Positions 1 through 13,600 of a stretch of DNA of 64,000 nt are shown here, piece after piece. Position numbers and translations under genes: made by a program. The stretch spans positions 18,933,987 to 18,997,986 of the forward strand of contig CM040749.1 in assembly GCA_022829145.1 (NCBI GenBank). Reading direction: 5' to 3'. How positions within the stretch are numbered: the stretch's first letter is position 1; every line of letters begins with the position of its first letter. This DNA is from Albula goreensis (lineage: Eukaryota > Chordata > Actinopteri > Albuliformes > Albulidae). The notes below the pieces were generated by a model that worked only from the letters and a program-made list of their open reading frames with translations, was not told the origin of the DNA and ran no database searches.

Positions 1-1150
1 AAATATCAATGGTACAACTGGAATGTAGCTCCAGACAGTTCTGCACTTAACCATCTGGTGGCAGTGTTTAAGTTCTTCCACATTTGGGCACTCACTTTCC
101 CTTAAACAAGAACCTCTCACAATCCGACCAAAGGTTGGAGACCTCAAGGGACATGGATGGCAGCCATGGAAATTAGATTTTGGTCAATGAGAAAAACCCA
201 CCTCATCCAACTGCACACACACACACACACACACACACAAGCACACACTAACACACACAAGCACACACACACATCATAATTTAGGTATATAACTGTACAT
301 GAATTTAGTTATACTTTAGCATTAAACTCTGTCTTTCGATATTAATAGTGCTGACATGTAACCCAAAAGAATTATATCACAACCACTGGTATCAGAGCCT
401 ATATTAAGCATAATGCAAATCCCTATAGAATCCACACAGGTCTGAGGGACATGAGAATTTGCAAATGGAATCCAATTATGTTGTAGCATTCTATATATAG
501 AATAATTTCTCAGCAAATTAACTTATACTGTGAGAATGATGTGAACTAAAAAACACACAGATATCATATCCTGCTCATCCAATAAGGTGTGCTGTTAATT
601 AGATCTCCTTAGCACCTAATATATACAATCTCTGATGAGGATAAAAGCTTTTAAGGAGAGTGGTGCAGAAGAACTCATTAACCATAATTTGAAGCTGGTA
701 AATTTCATTAGCTGCTAACAGAGAATAAAAGTTCATTTCATCCATCCAAGACTTTCAAATTACAATAATTCTTAATTTCCCAGATAATATTATCTCTTTT
801 TAAGAAATATAATTTAAATGGTAATAGATAGCCAGTTTCTCTATAGGCTTTGCACAGTAAGCCTTTCTCTACGAGCATGGTAAATGACTGTCCTATGCAG
901 CAGAGTAACAGACAGCTGTTTCTGCTGAGATTAGATCAGTCAGTCAACTCATGATATACTGTACTAAACTACTGAGTTTTTGACACAAGGGCAAAAATGA
1001 ATTATTTTATGAAGCCCTCTACATTACAATACATCATCTGAAGTGCTCATGAGCTTGTCTTTTAAAGGAGGCATCACACTTATGAAAAACAAAAGCATAA
1101 ATAATTGATTTCATTTCATACTAGATTCTCTCATCTTGCTCTTATCACAT
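1..1150. other. AT-rich non-coding stretch
   Basis: No gene is supported here. The sequence is AT-rich with scattered TAAT and ATTA words, and its only distinct structure is the CA microsatellite at 214-273. Open frames are short and have no protein-like composition. Confidence 0.6.
214..273. repeat. (CA)n microsatellite
   Basis: An uninterrupted run of 13 CA units (214-239) is followed by an interrupted CA-rich tail to about 273. It is an ordinary dinucleotide microsatellite, likely length-polymorphic. Confidence 0.95.
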
Positions 1151-1500
1151 GAAGCTTGGCATGAAAGATAAGCCCACAGCAGGCCCCACCCTTGAGCTAA
1201 TGCCCTCATTAACGTGATGCATTGGTTAAATGTTGTACTGCCAGCCCTCTCAGGTTTGGATTGTCAGGCAACTCCCCCTCTCCTAAGCCTGCCTCACCCC
1301 TAATGAGCCTATCCCAGGGGCAGGGGTTTACCTCACTGGGGGTAAAGAGGCCATCATGTTGCTCATTTAAACGTGACATCTAGCCGTGACTTCTCCCTAA
1401 TTGTGTGCCGGTGTTGGCTCATTTGTCCTGGTCAGTCGTTAAAATTCAGCCCCATGTTCTGCCATCGGTGGGCCGGCTGTAGGCAATTTAGCGAATCTGG
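1150..1500. promoter_or_regulatory. Enhancer-like non-coding block (inferred)
   Basis: GC content rises compared with the flanks, and the block lacks simple repeats. It carries TF-like words such as CTAATGAG, TTAAACGTGAC, CCTAATTGTG and GTCAGTCGTTAAAA. No open frame with coding character crosses it. This texture is typical of conserved non-coding elements in developmental gene deserts. Function is inferred from composition only. Confidence 0.3.
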
Positions 1501-1552
1501 TCACCTGCAGCTTTGGAGAGGGAATGAGACCTCCTGCTGACATTCTTTATGA

Positions 1553-1571
1553 AAACACACACATATGCGGG

Positions 1572-1602
<31 letters not shown>

Positions 1603-1738
1603 ATGCACAAACTCACACGTACACGCACACCACACACATATAAACATGTACGGATACGCACAAAATAAATCACAATGCATTTGCATACATACAGACACAC
1701 ACACCACACAAACATGCACATATACATATACACACACC
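1553..1738. repeat. Compound CA/CATA-rich microsatellite
   Basis: A pure (CA)13 core at 1572-1597 is embedded in about 185 bases of imperfect CA, TA and CG-interrupted repeat. Open frames through it are artefacts of the repeat (His/Thr one way, Val/Cys the other). Confidence 0.95.
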
Positions 1739-1739
1739 T

Positions 1740-3785
1740 ATACCCCATTGTTTCTTATCCCAGTATTACATACTGACATATAATGTATACATCTCATATC
1801 AGCAAGGAGTGTTTGATTGTTGTCTGTGCCACATTTCAAAGCAACCAACATCAAAACACCCTGAGTGAAACCTGTATGAAAAAGACCTTTAGCAGCCGAC
1901 ATTAAATATTGATGAAGTAAACTTATGTAGATTGTTTATCGACTAGGTCCTGAAATGCTTCAGATGTCTGTCAGAGATGCTCTGTTTTTGTAATAATTAG
2001 TTCTGTTGAATTTTGAATGTTATTTTAATGTGCTTTGCTAACACAGTGTCAACTGGGCTGTAATTACCAGAAATAAACAAGCAATTAAAGGAATAATTAC
2101 CTAACTATGCTGTTTAGCTGAAATTGTTCTTCGGCATTAGGATTTAGCTTGGGAAAATCATCCCTCTTGAAGTCAAGCACAATTGCACAGAAATACCTTC
2201 TAACAACCCCAATTATTTGCAATTATCGCATATTCAACATAAACATGGCACTCCTTCATTTGTTGTCACTTGACACGATAGTGACATTTGCCAGATGGTG
2301 TGTGTGTCTACAATGCCCTGTCTCACATCACTGTAAAACCTATTAGGTTCATGCATGGTAGCCTCTGTCCTGGATGGAAAATGTGAGGCTTTTTTAACTC
2401 ACTACCACAAACATCCTGAGGTCTTAAAAATTATTACATGCCAGTAAAAAAGGTCTTCTTACTAAAATGTTAAAAATTACTTTTTGATAAAATAATTTAT
2501 TGCTGAAGTTACAAATACATAGGAGGTATTCTTTTTAGTTATTTCTTTTATTGTTTTTTTCTGTGCTGTATTGTTCATTAACAATGGGTTCTTATTGTAC
2601 ATTTCAGTCCATAGATTCCTTTTCATCATCACTAACCCAAGTTATTTTTGCTTGTTCTTTCAAACCACAGACTTTTGACATTTGCATGGAGGCCCATTTC
2701 ATATTTACTGTAATCATTTGCCATTTCACTGAAATATCAGATTTCCTCTATGGTGAGTTTTCAGAGTGGTAAATATGGAACTAGCTTTTTACCACACAGG
2801 TCCCAAGTCAGACTGTTGTGCTTGAGTCTAGCTTCATAGCTTTATTTATTTAAGGAAGAAAACAGTATCTTCATGTACTTTTTGGTTTGCATTTAATACA
2901 TTCATTTCTTTATCTTATCTCTTTAACAAACTACTACTGTGCTACCCTATGTTTCCATGCTATTTTTCAAAGGAGTGAAATACTGAGAGAGCAGCCACCA
3001 CGGTGCTGGTAGCTGGAGCGTAAAAGACAGAGTGTGAGACTGCCAGCCAGGAATAAATCATGAGCTCTTGTATAAACTTGACATGGGAGTCAATTCAGCC
3101 GCACCTGTCTGCTTGTGCTGTATTTCAGCTGATGCCTGCTCAACAACATCAACATGCTTATATTTTCTCCAGCATGTTCCTTCATTTTGAATTCCAAGCA
3201 CAAGATACAAAGCTTATCCAATTTGTTCAACGTATGTATTTTTGAAATAAACTTTCTTAAAAAATCAATAACAGCTTCTGTCAGCTCTTTCTATTGAATT
3301 CTATTGAGTACCTTTAATGAGAGGCTTTGATTCATCATTCAAGACTTCTACAGAGAGATGATTGCTTCTAGCATTCCCACTGGCTTCATCAGTCCTGTAA
3401 GTATGAATTAGTCTGTAAAGACAGCACAGCATTTGTTTTCCTACACCAGTGACGTTGCTTAGAGAGACAGACAATTGAGTTGAGAAACATTCTTTCAGGG
3501 TGGGTTTATATCAGATTAAAAGGTATCAATGGAAGAAATCACAGCAATGTAATTATTGGGCAGATAGATTAAAAAAAGAAGGAAACTACGTAATCATAGG
3601 TTCTTGGCCAAGTTCTGAAGTCTAACAGATACAGGCATACGATAGCTATATTGAAAAAAGTATGCAAGTGATTCTTGCACCTGGGATTCTTGTGACTGGC
3701 TTACATTGACATATTTAACAGTATTTCTTACCACAATAATAATACCATAATAAATGGCATTTGCTTTCAATGTGTTTCTTTTCAG
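1740..3785. other. Non-coding stretch with scattered homeodomain and POU-like words
   Basis: No gene is visible. The region around 2050-2115 has several closely spaced TAATTA/CAATTA words, and a consensus octamer ATTTGCAT lies at 2680-2687. A frame open from about 2551 to 2772 is AT-driven and unlike a protein, although a good donor-like GTGAGT occurs at its end. Confidence 0.45.
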
Positions 3786-3915
3786 TTATCCTGTGCGGTG
3801 GGCTCAAGGAAGTGACAGCCTTTTCAATTTGTTGGTCATGTGCTCTTAGCCAGTTTTAAACATGTAGAGCAATTCTAACAGGAGATTAAACAAATGTAGG
3901 AAGCACCACTGTCAG
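3786..3915 (+). other. Exon-like unit with no coding frame
   Basis: The segment is bounded on the left by a pyrimidine-rich tract ending TTTCTTTTCAG and on the right by a near-consensus donor CAG/GTGAGT. All three forward frames contain stops, so if it is an exon it is untranslated or belongs to a non-coding RNA. Splice-like pairs this far apart do arise by chance in long introns. Confidence 0.2.
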
Positions 3916-5550
3916 GTGAGTCATTTCCATGAATAATAGCTGCATGTCTTCAAGGTTTGTTGCCATTTACTGTGCAAATCATTCCACTCTCTTGCCAGGC
4001 CCAGTTTGTTTTCTTTATTCAGAAAATTAATGAAGCGCACAGAAAAGGAAGGAGCTAACGATCTTCCACACACCGGCTATGATCTAATCAGGGTAACCCC
4101 AATCGTTCACTGTCTTTCTGAAGACACACATCATTATATGGTGCACAAATTATGAAGATGTAATGCAGCCCTCCTGTCATATTACAGCGTTTTTTTTTTT
4201 TTTTTTACCACAAGTAGCAATATGAGATACCGCAAAGATACTGTACCCACATATGACATTTCAGTGTTATTCATGTTTTCGCTCACACATTGGACTATGT
4301 CTGTGAACAGTACAGCAGTCACACACAGACTCTCAAATAAACTGCTTTAATCGCAGTGCTGAGGGTGAGTTATGGGTATTGCTTTTGTACTATTTCCATC
4401 ACATTTTGAGTTTTGCTGCAGAAATGCACCCTCAGGCAAGATGAGAAACAGAAAGTGCAAAACACTAGACAGACTGACACAGCCCAGACTAAGGTGACAT
4501 CTCTACACTCCAGTACAGAACCAGGAATTATGACTCTGAAATGTAAGCCACTGAATATCTTCCACTTTATTACAGGCTGACAAGTCTATTTCTGAAAATC
4601 ACGCATGGCAGCTTGCTCAGACCCCAGGAACAATGCATCCTATTATGAAACAAGGTTTAACCTTCTACTTCAAAAATGTGGTGGGAAAATCCTTGTGTTC
4701 AGATTCTACACAATAGCTGACCTTTGATAAAGTTAAAAAAAAAAACAAATATCTAGAGGGATGTAAGCATGTACTCACAAGCTAGCAAGTTTTCACTAAT
4801 ATGTTGTGAGTTTTCCAAATCTAAAAACAACAAAAGAATATTGGGGGGACAAATATCCTGCACTAAATCTACACACATGTACATACAAATGTTTATGTAA
4901 GAACCATCATGGTTTAAATGTATGTTGTGGCATCTCACTGGTTTCCAAGATTGTTTGGACACAGAAAACTTAACCTTGTGTAATTGCTTACTGACTGTGA
5001 CACATACTCAGCTTTGGCATCGTCACAGGGTATGTTTTGAGTGCTTTACTGGAACATCATATTGTGACCCTTCCTCTGTAATTACACAAAGGTTTGTAAT
5101 AGGTGAGCTGTTTTGATGATTCCACAAAGTTGCATTTATGATGCAGATAAGTATAGTATAGATTCTCTTAAATAAAGACAAATATCTTATCTTAAATATC
5201 TTCAGATATTCCAAACAATAGTTGAATGTGCATATTATTCATCTCCTATTTATACCTGTACACTGAGACATAGACACAATGTATCTGCATATTGGCGGTG
5301 TTTTAGTCTACATCCTTGTACTGAAGCTTTGTTCAGGTAGGTCCCAAAAAGGGCGATAGCATTAGCAAAGGACTTCCCAAATATTCTGCGATTTACACAC
5401 TGTATAATTTTCTGGGCTCTACAGTAACATGGGTGAGGGTGGAGACAGTGATGTACACATTGTGAGTCATGGCCACACTGACCACAACAGATATTTCCAA
5501 TAACAATCCCACCCAAAGTATTTCCCAAATATGTGTTGAATAATGGGAGG
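3916..5550. other. AT-rich non-coding stretch
   Basis: Nothing gene-like is seen. A 17-T run at 4190-4206 is the only simple-sequence feature. Short open frames near 4750-5210 are unconvincing. Confidence 0.5.
4190..4206. repeat. Poly(T) run
   Basis: Seventeen consecutive T. It could be the A-tail of an old - strand retroposed sequence, but no retroposon body or target-site duplication is recognisable beside it. Confidence 0.9.
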
Positions 5551-5559
5551 CTAACAATC

Positions 5560-5730
5560 CCCGAACGTTCGTCAACAACTGGGGCTGTGCTGCCTCACAG
5601 TTTATACGGCTGTCCAAACCACAAACACTTCCGCTGAATGGAACAAAACGCGCTGTCAAACAGAGCAGGGAGGCGCGAGACACGTCTATTAATTTCACCA
5701 AAATCGCCTCACGCGCCATTACACATCGAC
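5560..5730. other. CpG-dense islet
   Basis: I count about 14 CpG dinucleotides in roughly 170 bases, in a window otherwise strongly CpG-depleted. It includes the 10-bp palindrome CGAACGTTCG at 5562-5571 and three CGCG words. A - strand frame of about 108 codons runs through it (5393-5719), but its protein has no recognisable domain. The islet could be an unmethylated regulatory element, an alternative promoter or first exon, or a relatively young insertion not yet CpG-decayed. Promoter elements such as a TATA box are not evident. Confidence 0.4.
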
Positions 5731-5739
5731 AGTGGCAAC

Positions 5740-7260
5740 TGTTTAGAATGATTTTTCTCTTCAGAGGCTGAACACAGTGCTACACACATACTGCATACAA
5801 ACATATTGACTCCAGCCACTGGCAAATTATATGCACTAAAGAGGTTTTGATGAACCCAAAAAGTGAAGCTGGCCCCTTTCATGACCTTTTTAAGCTGTAT
5901 CCTCAGTGCTCCAGCTACAGTATATTATCACCATACTAAAAAAAAATCTGAGGCAGTATTCTGAACTCACAGATTACAATATTTGATGAGGCCATGTACA
6001 AACTTGATACCCTAACAGAGCATTAGAAGCTATTAAGGTGATCTGGACTGAGTACAGTATATTCAAAAATCTCAACAGTTACCTATACTGCATATGGCTG
6101 CTAGTATATTATCCTGGCAGTCATGCTCATTCAGTTTAAACTATGGCATTGAACAGGGCATTGAGTACAAGTGTATGAAAACCTTGAGACAGGCAGATTG
6201 AGCCAGGTACCTGGAAATGGCACTTAATAGCATCTAACAGCATAAAATTACAATTAATCCCAGTGAATGGAGACAAGGGAGGGTGGTAATTATTCTGTTT
6301 TACTGTCACACCACCTGCTTGAGAGACTGAGAGACTGGGAAGGGGAGTGAGGGGGCAAGAGGGGGAAAGAGGCAGGCTGGAAAAGAGAGGGAGAGAATAT
6401 GAGCGAACCTAAAGGACGCAGGTAGTCATGTGTGGCCGTGACTCGGGATTGTAACCTTGTTTTTTTTTTCCAGCCGGGCTCCACTCAAGCTGAAAGCTGA
6501 GGTGTGGTTTAAAACAAAGCCCCAGAGGGCAAGCGCTCCCTGAGTGGAGGAAGTCAAATCCACAGAGAGGGGACAGCGTTTGAAGAGCATCTGTTCCATA
6601 AGGATTTCTCTCTTTTTCAAACCACCCCCCCAACTCAAGGACCAATTACACATAAAAGTCTCCTTTTAAGGAAAATTGTTTCCGCCTTTGTTATGAATTA
6701 TGCATGTCCTAGTCTTTGACTGCTTTTCTTTATTTTTTCAAAATGCAAAGCACTAACCTGAAATGCTTAACATTTATTTCAATAATAAGTATATCAAAAA
6801 AGTGTTGTACTTGGAAATCAAACATCGAACCACTCTAAGCCCTTGATATCCTTTTTTATAACTGTTACTGTTTGTGGGCTGTGAATTTGCAGTATGCGAG
6901 GGTGCAATAAACACTCACTTAACACTCCGAAATTAAAACGTGTTTTTAAAGCATATTCATTATTTCTTCTTAGAAGCATGTGCTGTGGGGAACACGATTC
7001 AGTGAGGTATGCAGGAGAATCAGAATCAGAAAAGCACTCCCTTTTGTGGAAACGGCAACGGGCACAGAGGGATGTTGCCCGATAGGGTCTGGCATTTTTA
7101 ATTTGCCTGCAGTGCCAGCCCTGTGGATGCCCCAGCATGGCACTGTGTTCCAGCATGTCCCGACCTTCTGCTCGTCCTGCTTGTCCTGGCGCTGGACAGC
7201 GGGTACTTCAGGCCAACCGCAGCAGTTAATCCCTCGCTGTTAACATGGGGGCAGTGAGCT
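5740..7260. other. Non-coding stretch with purine-rich and moderately GC-rich segments
   Basis: The first part is AT-rich and featureless. A G/A-rich tract occupies about 6318-6400. From about 6880 to 7245 GC is higher and several short frames overlap on both strands, none protein-like. Confidence 0.4.
6318..6400. repeat. Polypurine (GA-rich) tract
   Basis: An imperfect GAGA/GGGA low-complexity tract of about 80 bases, strongly purine-skewed on the + strand. It could adopt non-B DNA but is a common background feature. Confidence 0.75.
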
Positions 7261-10200
7261 TTCAAAACCCATGGGTCAATATGAGAAAAAACATTGCAGT
7301 TTACACCAAAAATGCTTATTTTGAGGTTGTAACATCTTTATAGCACTAACTGGAGATAATTATGGGAAGGGATGGCAAGGGGGATGAATCAAATGCATTC
7401 TACACAGGGCCATCAACGATAATCAGTGATCACTGCAGTCTTAGTGCTAAATTAAATGGCTAAAATACAGGATGAACTACAGTCTTAGACTTCTGGAATA
7501 CAGTTGGCTGTGAACACCTCTAAAATGCTTTATTATTCATTTCTGAAAACAATATCTGGGCTGTCTGGTCTATGCTAGAATGTTAATTCAGTCTTTATAA
7601 TATATCTCAGCTCCTAACTCCAAACAGACATAATTGAGGCTACCAATAAATCCCAGGGCCCTAGTCCTCAGCCTCTTGCCATTCCCCTGCTGAGGAACTC
7701 TCTGCCATGCACTCAGCAGAGCCAGACAGAAAAAAGGAGGACTTGTGCTAAATCCAGACATCAAGATACAACAAGAGCTTTCAAAATGAATGCCAAGAAC
7801 ATCAAGAGCCCTTTTCATTAGCTTTTAGTTTAACTGTGTGGGAATCTACCATCTATGAATGCAGGGCTAAATATAGTCGATAAGTGTATCTGCAGTCACT
7901 TTAGATTATACACAGTGAGATGGGGGAAAGAACAGACACAGTCAACACAGCGCTTGAAATGTTTATCACTTATGACAAAGAGGGTTTTAGAGGGACTAGG
8001 GGATGAGTGATACAGGAGACAGGACATCATAGGCTGCCAAAAACAATGATGTGTGGAGATTCTGTCTCTCTAGTTTTTTCAGCCTTGCACTTGCCATGAC
8101 ACCACACTATAACTCATGCAGCAGCTCAGAGGGATGTGTGCTGGGTGTCCAACTTTCCACTTGCATTTGATTTATGCTTGTGCAAGAATATTCAAATTCA
8201 ATACTTGAAATAGGTTATAACTCAAAAACCAGAAAACAGATATCTGTGTAACTCGAGGACAAGATTCTCTGACACGTTGAAAGGATCTGCACAATTTCAG
8301 CCCAATCAACTTATTGATGGTGAGTAAATCATATCCTTCAGCAGCACCCTTAGTGCCATGCAGGCTGCCAGGCCCAGCAGCACATTACATGTATCCTCAA
8401 ATGTACAGTGGCAGCACTACATGCAAACAATGTGCTGCCTACTTGTACCTGTAAAGACACCCTCAGTTACTCAGCCAGGGTAACAGTGGCAACATGAATA
8501 AAAATATTGCTCAAGAATGTTTTTGCTAGATTAGTCTTGGGTTGGAAGTCCTGTGACTACTTTATTGCTACAAGTCAGATTTCAAGACCTAAGTCACTTC
8601 ATCCCTAATGCTGTTTCTGCCCCATCTCTTCATTTTGCTAATGTTAAAACTTGACAAGCAAAGGAATATGAATTGTCTCCCTAAAAAGAAGTCCAACCAA
8701 GCCAATGGTTGGGGCTCCTGAAAATGGAAGGGAAAGACAGCTCTGATTGTGCCTGACAGAGTTCAAGCAAGCAGGGAAATTCCATGAAGAGTTCTGAATG
8801 TTAAAGTGGCAGCACTGTAGAGCCAGGTGTAAGGTAGAGCATCCAACACAAACCATCTCTTCACAGTCAGCATCAAAGGTGAGAAAATGAAAGGAAAGGA
8901 AGAGCAGTCTGGGGTCCTTCAGGAGGCAGCTTGAAATCCATTCTCAAAGATCCACTCTCTGAAAGCACTGCATAAGTTTTCTAAAGGTCAACCATGATGA
9001 GACTGCACTATCATAAACCAGTCCATCCTCAACTATTACAGCCAATAGTGGTCTCCAAATCCACTGAAGGCACACACGCTTCAGCAGGGAACATGAGCAA
9101 CACTAACAATCAAACCAGTGTCAATCAAAACAGATGTAACTGTGCCCTGCTTTTCTGAGTACATCTATTGTTTCAAAGAATTTCTTTCTGGTCAGTTACT
9201 GCTGCAAGAACTTTTAATTTTTCAGCTTCTTTGGAAGGGAGATGCACCAGGTATCATTAGGTCACAAATGACTTCTGATTATAGATGCATCAAAAAGTTT
9301 AGGCATTGGCAGCTCAGTTCATCCAAGGCTTGCTTTTCAGATCAACACTGCAGTCCTCTTCCATATATAAGAGGTATGTTGCTGTATGGAGCCTTAATTT
9401 AAGTGTCAAGTCATTGTTCTTTTAGCTGATTTCAGTTGAAGGGTAATCATCTCTCTTAGGTCATAATATTATGTTTGCTGCTGCTGAACTGAAAAGGAAT
9501 GACATTTGAGCTGAACCATGAGCACAATATTACTGCTCTATAACTGACATAAATGATCTATAGATACAAATGATCTTACACCTCATATTGTTTAAGAAAC
9601 CATTTTTACATCAGTTAAATTAAATCCCTATACAATAAAATGCTTCACTCTTAATTTTATTTTTTTTTGTTTACTAATATTATGCATTCCCTCTTAATAT
9701 TTTTTTCCTTTATAATCACATACTAAATGTCAAGTGATTGGTGAGGATAACAAAAACATTTCAGCTGATCCTCTCCACCTGGCTGTTCCACAATGTAATC
9801 AGTATGGTGAAGAAAAACTGTTTGCAGCATGAGCTGAGATACAATAGCATTTGCACGGAAGCTTGCCCTTTAAGGAAGGATAGCTCCTTTTTGCTGACTT
9901 GGCTCGTCATTTCTCCCCTTCCGCACACAAACACTGAACTGAGTTCTCACACGTGATTGTGAACAGGGCAGTGGACCTCATCTTACTGTGTGTAAATCAA
10001 TATCCTCACGGGTGGTACAGTGAACACTCTTCCCTTTCCTCCATCGATAAATGCATTACCATGGATGTCAGATAAATGAATAATAAATAATACCACATAC
10101 AGACATTACGGACATTATTCTCCCCTAAGTAGATCATTAGTTGGAACCCCACAGAGGTCTGAGGGTGAACTGGACACAATATACTCTATTGCCTCAGCTC

Positions 10201-10550
10201 AAATCTCTTTCATGGTAAGAGTTTTGACAAAGCGCCTTGATGTGAACAATCCGAATCATCTTCTGCTCATGAGCGCTGGTGACAAATTTAATTAGAGGCT
10301 GACAGCCATTGCTGAGGATTGTGCAGGGCTGTAATTTCTGGAGGGGATAGGTTTGTGAGTGGCTGGAACACACAGAGAGAGGGAGGGGTGCTCTGCAGTA
10401 ACTGATTGGCATTCAGGTAACGTGGTCTATAGATTCAGTGATCCAGGAGCAAATTTCCCGGCAGACCCTCTCTTGACAAGCAGGTGTCACTCAATCATGC
10501 GTGCCTTCCTTTCCCCAAGAGGACAGATGGTCCCAGACTGCTTAGCAATT
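7260..10550. other. Ordinary non-coding stretch
   Basis: Nothing gene-like is supported over this 3.3-kb span. Short frames (for example 7588-7818 on -, 9118-9402 on +) lack recognisable domains or splice context. Composition is uniformly AT-rich with few CpG. Confidence 0.5.
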
Positions 10551-10554
10551 CCAC

Positions 10555-10556
10555 CT

Positions 10557-10602
<46 letters not shown>

Positions 10603-10616
10603 TTATCTATCTATCT
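10555..10616. repeat. Compound (CT)n(ATCT)n microsatellite
   Basis: A CT run (about 10555-10572) passes into a tetranucleotide ATCT run ending near 10616, with one interruption (ATTT). It is a typical GATA-class tetranucleotide microsatellite. Confidence 0.95.
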
Positions 10617-10619
10617 TAT

Positions 10620-13600
10620 ATCTCTCCTTTAGTCCTCACCTTTCACAAATACACATATGAAATTATGTAGGAAGATGTTCACACACACAGACACACATAC
10701 AGTTCTGTAGTTTAAATCACTGTTATTGGGAATACTGGTTGTAAAAGGAAAGGCATTTGGCCTAATCTGAAGTGTTGGGGTGAACTGAGGTTCCTTACTG
10801 CTTCAAATTTCAACAGAATGCAGGCCTCAGGCATGCATATGCTCTGACCTAGGTAAACATCCTTGCCCCTAGAACCTTCATGGAGTACAAAGCCCACTGT
10901 ATCACTGATAAAAGGATTCTTCAACCCCAGTCAATATGGCCTTTATGCAAAAAATGTAAAGTGCAATAAGCATGTAAAATTCAATAAAAAATGTATATGC
11001 CACAATGTCATGAACAGGATGAACCATATCTTGTAATGGCTCCATCTCTAATCTATGCAGCTCTGAATCCTACAGAGGCACAGTGCATCATATCCATAAA
11101 TCAGGAACAATAAACATGTACACCAAGTGATTATTTATAGCTATACAGTATTCCACATTGGATATCCCCAGAAATAAGGGAGGCATTACCTTAAGGAAAA
11201 TATTGAGCTTTGTTATATGCTTTGATACTGTTCAGGGCATATCCAAGCTAATTACACAACTTTCTGATTAAAAGCTAGGTAGAATATAGATAAATACAGA
11301 AATGACATATATTGTACAGTAAAGCTCATGCAATTATGAATATATGTAGGCAAGACAAATAAAATGAAAAAATACATTTTAGAGGTTGTCCAGTCTTTAC
11401 TGCTCTGGTGTTGTAAGACACATGCTTGTTATGGTAAGCCTCGGGGAATGGATCGGAGGTGTCCCTCTCATTTGCAGCCAGAAATGACACACTATGCTGC
11501 TCCTCATGGAACGTGTCAGGAAAGGCAGTTGCCATCAAGCAGCAGATAATTGTCTGCCCTCCACTGGAGGGACCCCTGGGGTTTCCAGTAGCCCCTGGCA
11601 TCGTCTACAGACTAGGTGAAAATGAAAGACGGGGGGAGAGACAGCATTTGTTGACTTTACGAGGAAGAATGATAACAAGAATCCTGAGATGAAAACCTCT
11701 GAAAAAAGCAGCCAAGGAAAAAGGTTGATACAGCATAGAGCTCAGGTCTTTTGTCATCAGATTTGTGATTTCAAATCTGAAAACTTTGTTCAAAGTGTAC
11801 ACACCGAGCTTGAACAGCATTCATAAAATGTTGGGGACAGAAAAAAAAAAACTGCGGTGAATAGTTTATCTCTATTTCTGTGGCAAAAGATGTCCTGCAT
11901 GCAAGCTCAAATTACTACCAGTGCTGCTGAGTAAAGAAGCCTGATTCCTTAGCAAAGGAAGGACCAAAGCAGCTTCATGTGCTGTGTTTTGATTGCACTC
12001 TCCTGAGTGAGGGACAGTCATGAAAAGGCTTATAACCATGATTGGTTCCATTACCCACCATGCTGTCCTCTTCTTGCTAACTGACACTTCTCTGTCTGCC
12101 AGCTTCAGCCAGTGCCTTTGATCTCCCATGATCCCCCATTCCATCTCCCCCTCTCTTTTTCCTTCATCAGCCTCTCAATCTCTCCACTGACACCTGACCC
12201 GTAAAGGTCCCAAGGGCCAACTTCCCTCCTAATGACTTTGCAAAGCAAAGCGACGATTTATGGCCATGAAAGCGAGAAAAAAGAAAAGGAGAGCAGGTTG
12301 TAGAAGCTCGCCTAAGGGCTGTGCTAAAACAAAAGTGGGACTCCTCACTTTCCACTGTGCAAAAAGAACTATTCAACTCCTCATCCCAAACTATGCACAT
12401 TAATTTGGCTCTAGCAAGCAGGAGGACACCTGAAAATCAGAGGGTGTGTGGAATGGAACTGATTCAAGAACCCCCAGACCTCCTGTGATCTAAGGCCAGG
12501 GGAGAGAAGATGGAGCAGTTCAATCAGTCTGCTCATTATATATCTGCTCTGTCACATCCAGATGTTGACAGGACAGGTTTAGGGGTAACACTGATGCTGA
12601 TATACAGAATGCATGTTGTATGCTGATATTTGACACTTACAATATCTTTTAGCTTTAAGACACAAGCATCTGTTAGCTTTTTTCTCTCAAAATTGGCAGC
12701 AGGAAGGAGGTATCAAATGTGCATTCCTTTGTGTAAACAGTGACATTTTTATTTAATTATCATTTAGGAATAATATATATGTCATTAAAAGCATAACCTA
12801 CCTAAATTTCTTATAGCTAATTAAATTCTTTTAAGACACCATGTAAACACTGTACATTCATGGAGAACCATGACTTGTATGCCATAAAAATCTGTGATAT
12901 GTGAGTTTTGGGAACACAGTGATTTAATAAATATTTTTTTCAGAATAGGTTATAACTTTTTTGTTTTACTAGTTGTGTTGCAGTGCCATTCAGCATTGCA
13001 TTTGAATTTTATCTCCTTTAGCAACAGAGATTATAAAAAGGAAAAAAATACTGCTGTTGATGCCAATAGACAGCAAAGCTCTGCTGTAAGGCTGCAGTCA
13101 CACAACGATGATTCTTTGACGAGACAGCCCTGAGGGACATTTGGAAGGAAATCGGCCATCATGGAATTGCAGAACTGAAGTAACCTCAATTCACTGAGCT
13201 GTGTAACAGGCAGGTGTCAGGATTCAACACAATGAATCATAGTCATCGCATTTAAGGAATCAAAAGTAAGAGACACTCAGATTTTACCTATTCATCCAGT
13301 CAGAGAGCAGAATGATATATGAATGACACAGTTCTCCAAAAATGGAAAAAGAGATTTTCTATTTGCACTGAAGTAAAATAGCAGTGAAAAGGTCACAGAT
13401 TCAGAGATCACTCATCACTTTTACTAGATGGGAAAAATGTAAAGATGGCCTTGTACAGCCAGTAAAGGGGCGACAACACAGGTTTGCTACCAAACTAACT
13501 TCAAGCCCCTGTCACCCCAAGCACACCATCACTGTAAAGGACTACTGTTGGAAATATCTGATCTATAAAATATGTTTAAATATCTGCTGTATAGCCTTAA

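Noticed and set aside
1488-1783. Open frames of 72-86 codons through the CA repeat
   Set aside because: They are products of the dinucleotide repeat (His/Thr or Val/Cys runs).
2608-2751. Open segment between TTTCAG and TATG/GTGAGT
   Set aside because: The acceptor tract is weak and the peptide is Phe/Ile/Ser-rich, as expected from T-rich DNA.
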